DNA of 64,000 bases from Leyella stercorea (GCF_021531355.1 NZ_JADYTS010000004.1:1-64000), one strand, 5' to 3'; shown: positions 8,401-17,134, numbered from the stretch's first letter. Numbers and translations are program-made. The notes: a model not told the origin generated them from the letters alone.

Positions 8401-8466
8401 GATGCGGGCCCTCGTTTCATACGGTGCGAGCCTTCGTATCGTTTGGCGCGAGCCCTCGTATCAATT
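8401..8466. repeat. Three tandem 22-bp repeats between porin and imelysin genes
   Basis: Units 8401-8422, 8423-8444 and 8445-8466 share the core GCGRGCCYTCGTWTC. Units 2 and 3 agree at 18 of 22 positions and units 1 and 3 at 15 of 22. TCAATT-containing sequence flanks both ends. The 22-bp period is two helical turns, which would place all units on one face of the DNA. They lie in the 173-bp gap upstream of imelysin on the minus strand. Confidence 0.75.
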
Positions 8467-8494
8467 GTCATGTGTCGCCCAGAGGACTTGTCTG

Positions 8495-9790
8495 TTATAG
8501 AAATTGTCCTTGATAAGCCACGCCGATGTTAATAGCAGGCTCGTCGTTGTATTGCGATTTGAACTTGCGGTAGCTGTATTCAGCCTTTACGCAGACCTGC
8601 GGCAGGGGGTAATAGTTGAGGCCACCGGCGAAAATCTTCTTGCTTGTATATTCTTTCGAACTGCCAATGCATGAGTTGTAATACTCAAAATGACCGAACA
8701 CATAAAGCTTCTGTCTGTCGGCGCGCAACTTTGCAATCTGCGAGAAGATGTCGTAGCCAACCTCAATGCTTGTGGCTATTGCATGTGAACCGAACACCTG
8801 GTTGCTTTCGTACGGCTTTACATACTGTGTGCCAGGTTTGCGTATTGCGCTGATGGTTTTAGCATCACTCACATATCCATAGTCGGCATTGCCACGTGCC
8901 ACCCAATTGTGGGCATTGTAGGTGAAGTCGAATGCTCCAAGATAGATGTTGCCTTTGATGTTCTTGTTTTTGCCGGTCTCCATATCGTGAGGAACGGCGT
9001 TGTGCATAGACTGTCCGTAGTAGCCGCTAATGCCAAGTCGTAAGCCTGGTATGGTATAGTTGTCGATACGTGCCGAGAAGCCGTACTTGTTGGCTGTTTC
9101 AAATTCAAACGGCTTTGTTGTGCCCGGCTTTATCCACTGGTCGCGTGAGAACTGCCATGCATCCAGACCTGCAACCATCTGTGCTTCGTAACGGAAATCG
9201 CCTATATGACCCCACAACGACACACCGGTCTGATGCCATGTACATGGTAGGATGGTGTTCTCGCCCTCAGGACGGTAGACTGTGAAGAAGTTGAGTGGCT
9301 CGTGATAAGCGTTGGTAAGGCCGAACGGCACTACGATATGGCCGGCACGAACGTTGAGGAAACGTCCGAATGATTTCTGAATCCAGAACTGCTCAAGTTC
9401 TACTTCGCCACCGCGTTCCTGTTCCTGCTCAAACTCAATAGCCTCTTCTGCTTCGTATTCTATTGCCGAACCGGTACCGCCATGCTCGAATTCAATCTCA
9501 GTTCCGAGTGTCCAACCCTTGCCGAAGTTGTAACCGAGATATATAACGGCATGAGGTATATCGAAACGTCCGTGGCTTGGATCGTTCTTGCGACTGCTTG
9601 CCGAACTGTAGCGGTTGCCTGAGTCGCTATAGAAATTACGGCTGAATGCAGCTTCACCATAACCGCCGACGCTGAGGCGATTGCCCTTGGCATGCTGCAT
9701 AACACTGTCGGCTGCTACTGTCTGTGCCTGAATGGCAAGCGGAGAACACATTGCTGCAGCGCAAGCCATAGTAACGATAGTCGTCTTCAT
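8495..9790 (-). CDS. Outer-membrane porin (OprP/OprO-like)
   Basis: A 431-residue protein with a Sec signal (ending near IQAQT) and alternating beta-strand segments throughout, ending in Phe-Leu. Features such as LSVGGYGEAAFSR, the RFDIPHAVIYLGY strand and VRAGHIVVPFGLTN resemble phosphate/pyrophosphate-selective porins. A strongly acidic loop rich in Glu lies near residues 113-135 and would suit cation rather than phosphate passage; that is an inference. It is the first gene of the three-gene envelope locus and has a promoter at 9825-9856. Confidence 0.85.
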   Translation of the reverse strand: MKTTIVTMACAAAMCSPLAIQAQTVAADSVMQHAKGNRLSVGGYGEAAFSRNFYSDSGNRYSSASSRKNDPSHGRFDIPHAVIYLGYNFGKGWTLGTEIEFEHGGTGSAIEYEAEEAIEFEQEQERGGEVELEQFWIQKSFGRFLNVRAGHIVVPFGLTNAYHEPLNFFTVYRPEGENTILPCTWHQTGVSLWGHIGDFRYEAQMVAGLDAWQFSRDQWIKPGTTKPFEFETANKYGFSARIDNYTIPGLRLGISGYYGQSMHNAVPHDMETGKNKNIKGNIYLGAFDFTYNAHNWVARGNADYGYVSDAKTISAIRKPGTQYVKPYESNQVFGSHAIATSIEVGYDIFSQIAKLRADRQKLYVFGHFEYYNSCIGSSKEYTSKKIFAGGLNYYPLPQVCVKAEYSYRKFKSQYNDEPAINIGVAYQGQFL

Positions 9791-9824
9791 AATTCTCTTG
9801 TTTTTTAATGATTTTTTGCGAATG

Positions 9825-9856
9825 CAAAGGTATTATGAATAAAAAAGGTGAGCAAT
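9825..9856 (-). promoter_or_regulatory. Promoter of the porin-imelysin-di-heme locus
   Basis: On the minus strand ATTG (9856-9853), 20 nt, then TACCTTTG (9832-9825) followed by CA. It lies 35 bp upstream of the porin ATG. Confidence 0.55.
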
Positions 9857-9963
9857 ACCTAAATTTTGGTAAATAAAAAATTCAAAATACCTACATATAG
9901 TGATTGTCTGTTTCGTCGTTTTTTTGTTATTTTGCACCTGTTATATAATATATAATGTATAGC

Positions 9964-9993
9964 ATGGCTGTTTTACAATAATCGTACAGCCAT
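9964..9993. promoter_or_regulatory. 8-bp inverted repeat, possible operator
   Basis: ATGGCTGT (9964-9971) and ACAGCCAT (9986-9993) are exact reverse complements with centres 22 bp apart, as expected for a dimeric regulator binding one DNA face. It lies 44 bp upstream of the hemerythrin-LuxR gene. Confidence 0.35.
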
Positions 9994-10036
9994 AATTTTT
10001 AGGTAAAAAAGATACACAGGTAATAATCAGACAAAC

Positions 10037-10993
10037 ATGAAGCAACAGAAAATGTATGAGCCCGAGGACAAGATGATTTCTCTTATCAGGGACAACTACA
10101 ACCTTCTGCAGAGCCTTGGCAGCTTCGGCATCAGCCTCGGTTTTGGCGATAAGACAGTAAGTCAGGTGTGCGAGGAACAGCATGTAGACACATATACATT
10201 CCTTGCGGTGGTGAACTTTACAATTAATGGTTACCGCGATTTTGATGATGCATCGCGATTGTCGATGCCAACTCTGTTGCAGTATCTTAAGGCGAGCCAT
10301 GCCTATTATATTGACTTCCAGTTGCCGTTCATACGCAAGGAACTTGCAGAAGCGCTTGATGAGAATGACAATCTGGCACGTCTCATAATGAAACTGTATG
10401 ACGAATATGCGCGTTCCATAACCACACACATGCGCCATGAGGAGCGAGTGGTCTATCCTTATGTTGAGGCTCTGCTTGAAGGCAAGCCGGTTGGCGACTT
10501 CGAGATTGACATGTATTCGAAGCATCATAGTCAGGAGGGCAACAAACTGCGTGAGTTGAAGAGCATCATCATCAAATATCTGCCCAGCGACGGATTGCAC
10601 AACAACCAGCTTTCGGCCACATTATATGATATATATAATAATGAGGAATGGCTTGCGTTGCATGCCCAGGTAGAGGAACAGATATTCATTCCTGCTGTGC
10701 GACGTCTTGAGCATAAGTCGAAACAGAGTGATGTGACGGCTAAAATTTCAGATATGATCAGTCGAAACCAAGAAGGCTCGGAGGCTCTTGGCGAACGCGA
10801 GAAGGACGTAATCGTTGCCCTTGTGCAGGGAATGACCAACAAGGAAATAGCCGACCATCTGTGCATATCGGTGAATACGGTCATAACACATCGGCGTAAC
10901 ATTGCACGTAAGTTGCAGATACACAGCCCGGCAGGGCTGACCATTTATGCAATAGTTAATAACTTGGTAGATATCTCGTCGGTGAAGTTGTAA
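10037..10993 (+). CDS. YtfE/RIC-like hemerythrin domain fused to a LuxR-type DNA-binding domain
   Basis: This 318-residue protein has a ScdA_N-like N-terminus (about 10-60), a hemerythrin-like four-helix domain (about 75-225) and a LuxR HTH (about 250-312: LGEREKDVIVALVQGMTNKE). Candidate di-iron ligands His88, His131, Glu135, His164, His209 and Glu213 have nearly the spacing of E. coli YtfE (84, 129, 133, 160, 204, 208). The paired Cys of the ScdA_N motif are replaced by SLGFGD. YtfE acts on iron-sulfur clusters and nitric oxide; here the same fold seems to sense O2, NO or iron and act on DNA. It stands just upstream of nrdDG, its likeliest target, although self-regulation or control of the divergent porin locus is also possible. 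Confidence 0.85.
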   Translation: MKQQKMYEPEDKMISLIRDNYNLLQSLGSFGISLGFGDKTVSQVCEEQHVDTYTFLAVVNFTINGYRDFDDASRLSMPTLLQYLKASHAYYIDFQLPFIRKELAEALDENDNLARLIMKLYDEYARSITTHMRHEERVVYPYVEALLEGKPVGDFEIDMYSKHHSQEGNKLRELKSIIIKYLPSDGLHNNQLSATLYDIYNNEEWLALHAQVEEQIFIPAVRRLEHKSKQSDVTAKISDMISRNQEGSEALGEREKDVIVALVQGMTNKEIADHLCISVNTVITHRRNIARKLQIHSPAGLTIYAIVNNLVDISSVKL

Positions 10994-11109
10994 AATTGTG
11001 GGAAAATTAACAAGATTTAAGGCGGAAAATTTTTCCGCTTTTTTTATTGTTTGTGTATATAGGTATCGTTTTTTTGTAGTATCTTTGCAGTCGTTTCCAA
11101 GACATCAAA

Positions 11110-11242
11110 CGAATAACTTTTGCATTTCAAAACTGAAGAAAGTTTTCTAAAACGGATAACTTTTAGCTTTCGAAAATCTCAAAAGTTTTCCAAAATGGTA
11201 AACATTTGCAATCACTGTGACTTGAAAAATTTGACTTTAAAA
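11110..11242 (+). promoter_or_regulatory. Imperfect 43-bp direct repeats upstream of nrdD
   Basis: Unit 1 (11110-11152) and unit 2 (11153-11195) are both 43 bp, both begin CGRATAACTTTT and end AAGTTTTCYAAAA. A diverged third unit follows from 11196 (TGGTAAACATTTGC) to about 11242. They lie between a -7-like box (TATCTTTG, 11080-11087) and the nrdD ATG, so they would be in the 5' untranslated region. They could bind a regulator as DNA or form repeated RNA structure. Confidence 0.6.
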
Positions 11243-11256
11243 AACTAAATATAACA

Positions 11257-13362
11257 ATGAAGGATTTTATAATAACCAAGCGCGACGGATCGCAAGACCG
11301 TTTCTCTTTAGACAAGATAATGAACGCTATAATCAAGGCGTTTCAGTCGGTGGATGAGCCAGTTGATTTGAGTGCTATCTCAAAGATACTCAGTCACTTA
11401 ACTATAAGTGAGGGTATCACTGTAGAGGATATTCAGAATCAGGTGGAAGAGGCTCTTATGCGCGAGAATTATTATAAAGTCGCCAAGTCGTTTATGCTCT
11501 ATCGTCAGCGTCACAATGAAGACCGCGAGACTCTCGAAAAGTTGAAATTCTTGACAGATTATTGCAAAGCTTCGAATGCCGCTACTGGTTCAAAGTTTGA
11601 CGCAAATGCAAACGTTGAGCATAAAAACATTGCCACTCTTATCGGCGAATTGCCTAAGTCGGGCTTCATTCGTCTGAATCGTCGCATGCTTATCGACCGC
11701 ATCAAACTGATGTACGGAAAAGACCTCGCCAATGAGTATATCGACAAGCTCACACATCACTTTATTTATAAGAACGACGAGACATCGCTGGCCAACTATT
11801 GTGCTTCAATTACGATGTATCCATGGCTTGTAAATGGTACGGGTCCTATCGGTGGCAACTCTACAGCGCCGACAAACATCAAGTCGTTCTGTGGCGGATT
11901 CGTCAATATGGTGTTCATGGTATCGAGCATGCTGAGTGGTGCTTGCGCTACACCTGAGTTCCTTATGTACTTCAACTACTTCATAGGTAAGGAGTATGGT
12001 CTTGACTACTGGAAGGAGCCGGACCGTGTTGTTGACCTCTCACTCAAGCAGCGTACTGTCGACAAGGTGATAACCGACTGCTTCGAGCAGATTGTTTACT
12101 CAATCAATCAGCCTACTGGTGCACGCAATTATCAAGCTGTGTTCTGGAATGTGGCTTATTATGACAAACCATACTTTGAAAGTCTCTTTGGCGAATTTGT
12201 ATTCCCAGACGGCTCAAGACCTGATTGGGCAGGACTTTCATGGTTGCAGAAGCGCTTCATGAAGTGGTTTAACAAGGAGCGTACCAAGGCTGTGCTCACA
12301 TTCCCGGTTGAGACAATGGCGTTGCTTACCAAGGATGGCGATGTGATTGATAAGGAGTGGGGCGACTTTACAGCCGAGATGTACTCTGAGGGACACTCGT
12401 TCTTCACATATATGAGTGACAATGCTGACTCGCTGAGCTCATGCTGCCGCTTGCGCAACGAGATTCAGGACAACGGCTTCAGCTACACACTCGGTGCCGG
12501 TGGCGTGTCTACTGGTTCGAAGAGCGTGCTCACCATCAACCTCAACCGTTGCATACAGTATGCTGTAAAGAACGGTCTTGACTATGCCGAATACCTTTCG
12601 GAGGTTATCGATCTCTGCCATAAGGTGCAGCTGGCATACAACGAGAACCTCAAGGATTTGCAGAAGCAGGGTATGTTGCCGCTGTTTGATGCCGGCTACA
12701 TCAATATGAGCCGTCAGTATCTCACAATCGGTGTGAACGGACTTGTTGAAGCCGCAGAGTTCATGGGACTTAAGATCAACGACAATCCCGACTATCTGCA
12801 CTTTGTACAGAAGGTGTTGGGACTCGTAGAGAAGTACAATAAGCAGTATCGTTCGAAGGAGGTTATGTTCAACTGCGAGATGATTCCAGCCGAGAATGTG
12901 GGCGTTAAGCATGCCAAGTGGGACCGTGAGGACGGCTATTTCGTACCGCGCGACTGCTACAACAGCTACTTCTATGTAGTAGAGGACGACTCGCTCAACA
13001 TCGTTGACAAGTTCAAGTTGCACGGAGCTCCATACATCGAGCACCTCACAGGTGGTTCGGCTCTGCATATGAACCTTGAGGAGCATCTCTCGCAGCCGCA
13101 GTATCGTCAGCTGCTGCGTATCGCTGCCAAGGAAGGATGCAACTACTTTACATTCAACATTCCTAACACTATCTGCAACGATTGCGGACATATTGACAAG
13201 CGATATCTCAAGGAGTGCCCCGTTTGCCACAGCAAGAACATCGACTACATGACACGTATCATCGGCTATCTGAAGCGTGTGAGCAACTTCTCACAGGCTC
13301 GCCAGGAAGAGGCAAAGCGTCGCTATTATGCCGAGGTGGACAAGGAGTTGAGTGAGGCTTAA
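11257..13362 (+). CDS. nrdD: Anaerobic (class III) ribonucleoside-triphosphate reductase
   Basis: A 701-residue glycyl-radical enzyme that makes dNTPs from NTPs without oxygen. The N-terminus (ITKRDGSQDRFSLDKI) is the ATP-cone allosteric domain. SSCCRL near residue 395 contains the candidate substrate-site Cys. The C-terminal zinc site is Cys640-x2-Cys643 and Cys654-x2-Cys657, and the radical glycine is Gly670 in RIIGYLKRV. Length matches the family (E. coli 712). The activase nrdG follows 46 bp later. Repeats in the long leader and the flanking regulators suggest tight control. Confidence 0.97.
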   Translation: MKDFIITKRDGSQDRFSLDKIMNAIIKAFQSVDEPVDLSAISKILSHLTISEGITVEDIQNQVEEALMRENYYKVAKSFMLYRQRHNEDRETLEKLKFLTDYCKASNAATGSKFDANANVEHKNIATLIGELPKSGFIRLNRRMLIDRIKLMYGKDLANEYIDKLTHHFIYKNDETSLANYCASITMYPWLVNGTGPIGGNSTAPTNIKSFCGGFVNMVFMVSSMLSGACATPEFLMYFNYFIGKEYGLDYWKEPDRVVDLSLKQRTVDKVITDCFEQIVYSINQPTGARNYQAVFWNVAYYDKPYFESLFGEFVFPDGSRPDWAGLSWLQKRFMKWFNKERTKAVLTFPVETMALLTKDGDVIDKEWGDFTAEMYSEGHSFFTYMSDNADSLSSCCRLRNEIQDNGFSYTLGAGGVSTGSKSVLTINLNRCIQYAVKNGLDYAEYLSEVIDLCHKVQLAYNENLKDLQKQGMLPLFDAGYINMSRQYLTIGVNGLVEAAEFMGLKINDNPDYLHFVQKVLGLVEKYNKQYRSKEVMFNCEMIPAENVGVKHAKWDREDGYFVPRDCYNSYFYVVEDDSLNIVDKFKLHGAPYIEHLTGGSALHMNLEEHLSQPQYRQLLRIAAKEGCNYFTFNIPNTICNDCGHIDKRYLKECPVCHSKNIDYMTRIIGYLKRVSNFSQARQEEAKRRYYAEVDKELSEA

Positions 13363-13408
13363 ATTTTGAAGTAAATAAAAAAACATCCCTTTAAAAAATA
13401 TATAGACA

Positions 13409-13876
13409 ATGCTGAATTATCTGAATACTGGAATTGTTTTCCAGGAGATACCCGATGAGGTGACGTTATCAATCAACATCACCGGGTGTCCGTGCCGCTG
13501 TCCCGGGTGTCACAGTCAATATCTGTGGGAGAATATCGGTCAACCGCTTACGCCGATGGTTCTCGACCAGTTTATGAAGCAGTATGGTGGCGAGATAACT
13601 TGCGTCTGCTTCATGGGCGGCGATGCCGACCCTAAATATGTAAGCCAGCTTGCTCAGTATCTGCATCGTGAGCATGATAATCTGAAGGTGGCGTGGTATA
13701 GCGGCCGACAGCAGTTTCCGAAGAGCATACGCAAGCGCGACTTCGACTACATCAAGCTCGGTCCGTACATCGAGCATCTTGGCTGTCTGAAGGAACGTAC
13801 CACCAATCAGCGTCTATACAAGCGTGCTGTGGGCGATGATTTCACTGATATTACATCACGTTTTTGGAAGAAATAA
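13409..13876 (+). CDS. nrdG: Anaerobic ribonucleotide reductase activating protein (radical SAM)
   Basis: A 155-residue radical SAM activase that places the glycyl radical on NrdD. The cluster motif is CX3CX2C: Cys27, Cys31 and Cys34 in GCPCRCPGCHS, with an extra Cys29. GGDADP is the expected glycine-rich SAM segment. Size and position after nrdD are standard. Its TAA overlaps the ATG of the next regulator gene (TAATG, 13874-13878), implying translational coupling. Confidence 0.96.
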   Translation: MLNYLNTGIVFQEIPDEVTLSINITGCPCRCPGCHSQYLWENIGQPLTPMVLDQFMKQYGGEITCVCFMGGDADPKYVSQLAQYLHREHDNLKVAWYSGRQQFPKSIRKRDFDYIKLGPYIEHLGCLKERTTNQRLYKRAVGDDFTDITSRFWKK

Positions 13877-14505
13877 TGACAAACGAAATCTGTAAAAAGC
13901 CAAGTATAGCAATCGTCGACCCCAACACACTCGCTGTGTTGGGGTTGACTCATTTATTGCAGTCGGTAATGCCTGTGATTGAAATCGACGCGTACGCATC
14001 GTTTGCCGAACTTGAGGCAAACCATCCCGAACGCTATTTTCATTACTTTGCCGATATGCGCATAGTGCTTGCCCATATGGCTTTCTTTCAGACGATGCGC
14101 CATAAGACTATCGTTCTTGCAAGCTCTGCTGTCGACGATGCGTCGGCTCTCGGTTCGTTCCATACAATCTGTACCAATCAGCCCGAGAAGCAATTGCTTC
14201 GCTCCATCCTGATGCTCGAACAGCATGCTCATGCCAATGGACGTAATCTGCCGCCAGTGGCACATGTTCATAATGAGAACACTACGTTGTTGTCGTCGCG
14301 CGAGATAGAGGTGATGTCGCTTGTGGTGAAGGGGTATATAAACAAAGAAATCGCCGACCTACTCAATTTGAGTCTGCCGACGATTGTGTCGCATCGTAAG
14401 AACCTTATGTCGAAGCTTGGCCTTCGCAGTGTTTCTGCTCTTACGATTTATGCCGTTATGCACGGATATGTTGATGTGAATGACATCAAAACGCTTTCTC
14501 TATAA
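13876..14505 (+). CDS. LuxR-type regulator with a degenerate receiver-like domain
   Basis: I start at the ATG at 13876, coupled to nrdG (TAATG), rather than a TTG 12 bp upstream; this gives 209 residues. The N-terminal about 115 residues resemble a response-regulator receiver (IAIVDPNTLAVLGLTHLLQ) but the expected phospho-acceptor Asp is not evident. The C-terminal LuxR HTH (LLSSREIEVMSLVVKGYINK) closely resembles that of the hemerythrin fusion at 10037-10993, including the tail LTIYAxxxxxxD. The two regulators bracket nrdDG and probably belong to one circuit. The last 20 bp overlap the convergent helicase gene. Confidence 0.85.
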   Translation: MTNEICKKPSIAIVDPNTLAVLGLTHLLQSVMPVIEIDAYASFAELEANHPERYFHYFADMRIVLAHMAFFQTMRHKTIVLASSAVDDASALGSFHTICTNQPEKQLLRSILMLEQHAHANGRNLPPVAHVHNENTTLLSSREIEVMSLVVKGYINKEIADLLNLSLPTIVSHRKNLMSKLGLRSVSALTIYAVMHGYVDVNDIKTLSL

Positions 14506-15808
14506 TAGTGCGCACTCCCTTGATTTTGGCGCCTTTTGATATCTTTACTATGCGGTCGGCCGTCTTGCGTTCTACGGCCACATAGGCATAGCGCTCGTAA
14601 ACGTCGATGCGTCCTATATCACTGCCTTCCACTCCGCATGTCTTGCACAGATAGCCAAGGATATCGCCCTTCGATATCTTGTCTTTCTTTCCTTTGCCTA
14701 TATATATAGTAGCCATGCGCGGCAACGGCACGCGTTTCTTGCTGTTGTCGTCGAGCTTGTATTCCTCGGTCTTCTCTTTTACGTATTCGGGCAGATGCTC
14801 CTCAGGACCGATTAGCATGAATGCACGTCCGGTGGCGTCCCAGCGTCCGGTACGTCCTACACGGTGGATGTATTCGTCTTCGCCCACGGGCAGGTTGTAA
14901 TGGACAACGTTTGCTATGTCCGGAATGTCGAGTCCGCGTGCTGCGAGGTCGGTGCCGACGAGAATGTTGGCTGAGCCGTTGGCAAAGCGGTATATGGCTT
15001 CTTCACGTTCGCGTTGCTCCTTGCCTCCATGGAAGTCGCTGACAACGTATCCATCGTTGCGCAGGAACTGGCTTACGCGTTCCACTCCGTCACGATAGTT
15101 CATGAATACGATAGTCTGCTGATTGCCGAAGCTGCGCAGCAATGTATCGAGAGTGCCGAGCTTGTCGCGTTCAGGACATTGCACGGTGTACAGACCTATG
15201 CGGTCGGGTGTCTGCTCTTCGTCGGTGAGGTGGTTGATGTTGATGGTGCGCTGCATGCGAACGAACGAAGGCATCTCATCGGAGTCGGTAGCTGAGAGCA
15301 GTATTCGGCGCTCAATGTTGGGCAGGCTTTCCAGAGCTTTCTGCATTTCGGCACGGAATCCCATGCGCAGACACTTGTCAAACTCGTCGAGTACGAGCCA
15401 GCGCACGCTGTCGGCATTGATGTTGAGCTTGTCGATATGGTCGTTGAGTCGACCCGGAGTGGCGAACACTATCTGTGGCTTGGTGCGCATTATCAGTCGA
15501 TGCTCGTCCATTGTGGCACGACCGCCGTACAGGCAAGCCGAGCGCAGACCGCTGCCCATGCTCTGGAAAACCTCGTGCGACTGCAGAGCCAACTCTCTGC
15601 CCGGCACAATCACTACCGCCTGCACCTCGTCGCTGCTTGCATTGAGGCGCGAAGCGATGGGCAACAGATAGGCAAGAGTCTTGCCGCTGCCGGTAGGTGC
15701 CAGCACCACAACGTCTTTGTCGGAGTGTAGAATGGCGTCGGATGTTTCTTCCTGCATCGCATTAAGGCTGTCGATGCGTAGCTTTTGAAGTATGTTTTCT
15801 ATGTTCAT
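14486..15808 (-). CDS. DEAD-box-type RNA helicase (DbpA-like)
   Basis: A 440-residue ATP-dependent RNA helicase. Motif I is APTGSGKT (37-44), motif II is DEFD rather than DEAD, motif III is SAT and motif VI is HRVGRTGR. The last about 75 residues (IYIGKGKKDKISKGDILGYL onwards) look like the DbpA RNA-binding domain that targets 23S rRNA, so a role in large-subunit assembly is likely. Its 3' end overlaps the convergent LuxR-type gene by 20 bp. The DEFD variation is unusual but keeps both catalytic acidic residues. Confidence 0.9.
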   Translation of the reverse strand: MNIENILQKLRIDSLNAMQEETSDAILHSDKDVVVLAPTGSGKTLAYLLPIASRLNASSDEVQAVVIVPGRELALQSHEVFQSMGSGLRSACLYGGRATMDEHRLIMRTKPQIVFATPGRLNDHIDKLNINADSVRWLVLDEFDKCLRMGFRAEMQKALESLPNIERRILLSATDSDEMPSFVRMQRTININHLTDEEQTPDRIGLYTVQCPERDKLGTLDTLLRSFGNQQTIVFMNYRDGVERVSQFLRNDGYVVSDFHGGKEQREREEAIYRFANGSANILVGTDLAARGLDIPDIANVVHYNLPVGEDEYIHRVGRTGRWDATGRAFMLIGPEEHLPEYVKEKTEEYKLDDNSKKRVPLPRMATIYIGKGKKDKISKGDILGYLCKTCGVEGSDIGRIDVYERYAYVAVERKTADRIVKISKGAKIKGVRTIIEKAF

Positions 15809-15862
15809 TGTCTTGTTTTAAGTTGTTATTGAATGTTAGTATGCCACCGCTGAAGGGTGGAT

Positions 15863-17134
15863 TTACAGCACCGGTGCCAACAGGTGGGCAAACCATCCTA
15901 CGAATTTCTGCCACGGTGTGCGGAACTTCTTCCACTTGTTTGGAGTGAGCAGGAAGCTCTTCGTCTTGTCGCGGTCGAACATCTTGGACAGTTGTGCGGT
16001 GGTGCAGCGGTCGATAATAACGGCATTCTCTTCGTAGTCGAAGCGCAGGCTGCGTGAGTTGAGGTTGGCGCTGCCCACGGTGCAGAAGCGTCCGTCCACC
16101 ATGATAATCTTTGTGTGATGAAAGCCAGGTTCGTATATGTATACGTTTACGCCATGTTTCATCAGCTTGTGAACGTTGTAGAACACGCAGTCGGGCGTGA
16201 GCGGGATGTCGCTGTGTGCCGAAACCATCACTTCTACCTTCACGCCTCGCTTTACAGCCTGTCGAAGGGCCTTCTTCAGCTTGTGGTTGAGGGTGAGATA
16301 TGGGTTGACAAGCTTTATGCTGTCCTGGGCATCGTTGATGGCATTGGTGTAGAACGTTCGTATAATCTTGTTCGACGTACGCGGTTCACGATTGATAATG
16401 CCAACGGTCTTATGACCAGCTGTGCAGCAAGTGTCGGGCTTAAGGCCTTTGAAGTAATCCCCGCCATGTGTGCCACGGAAATATTTTGCGCCATGTATGT
16501 TCTGTTTGGCAGTTTTGTTCCAGATTCTGAGGAATATGGCTTGCAGTGTGTTGACTTCGTCGCCATCAATGCGGCAGTGCATATCGCGCCATTCGCCCAC
16601 CTGCTTAGTGCCGTTGATGTAGTAGTCGGCCACATTCATTCCGCCCGTATAGGCTATCTGTCCGTCGATGACCACAATCTTGCGGTGGTCGCGGTGTAAC
16701 ACGTGGTTGACCCACGGGAAGCGTACTGGGTCGAATTCGAATATCTCGATACCGCGCGAGCGTATGCTCTTGAGGTGACGTTTGAGCAGCGGTTGGTTGT
16801 TGGAGTCGTTGCCGAATCCGTCGAACAGTGCGCGCACTTCAACTCCTTCCTTTGCCTTCTCGGCGAGGATGTCGAACAGGAGCGATGCTATTGAGTCGTT
16901 GCGAAAGTTGAAGTATTCCAGATGGACGCTGCTACGCGCCTGACGTATGGCCTGAAACATATCGTCAAATTTCTCCTGGCCGCTCATCAGTAGTGTGACG
17001 CTGTTGTTGTGTGAGAACTTCACGCCCTCTTCTTCCAACTGGTTTACTATGAGCGAATCGCTTGTCTGGGCCGACACCTCAGCAATTATGCACAGGCAAG
17101 CGATAAAAGCAATTATAATTGATTTAACTCTCAT
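15863..17134 (-). CDS. Phospholipase D/cardiolipin synthase-like protein, exported
   Basis: A 423-residue protein with two HKD motifs: HRKIVVID near residue 149 followed by GGMN, and HTKIIMVD near 340 followed by GSANLNSRS. This is the arrangement of cardiolipin synthases and other PLD-family enzymes. Unlike standard Cls it begins with a cleavable-looking signal (AFIACLCIIAEVSAQ) in place of two membrane helices, so it probably works in the periplasm. Substrate could be phospholipid or another phosphodiester. A -7-like box TACCTTTG lies at 17163-17156 on the minus strand. Confidence 0.88.
   Translation of the reverse strand: MRVKSIIIAFIACLCIIAEVSAQTSDSLIVNQLEEEGVKFSHNNSVTLLMSGQEKFDDMFQAIRQARSSVHLEYFNFRNDSIASLLFDILAEKAKEGVEVRALFDGFGNDSNNQPLLKRHLKSIRSRGIEIFEFDPVRFPWVNHVLHRDHRKIVVIDGQIAYTGGMNVADYYINGTKQVGEWRDMHCRIDGDEVNTLQAIFLRIWNKTAKQNIHGAKYFRGTHGGDYFKGLKPDTCCTAGHKTVGIINREPRTSNKIIRTFYTNAINDAQDSIKLVNPYLTLNHKLKKALRQAVKRGVKVEVMVSAHSDIPLTPDCVFYNVHKLMKHGVNVYIYEPGFHHTKIIMVDGRFCTVGSANLNSRSLRFDYEENAVIIDRCTTAQLSKMFDRDKTKSFLLTPNKWKKFRTPWQKFVGWFAHLLAPVL

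Noticed and set aside
8322-8471. 50-residue N-terminal extension of the imelysin protein
   Set aside because: It is translated from the 22-bp tandem repeats and would bury the lipoprotein signal; the ATG at 8321 is far better.
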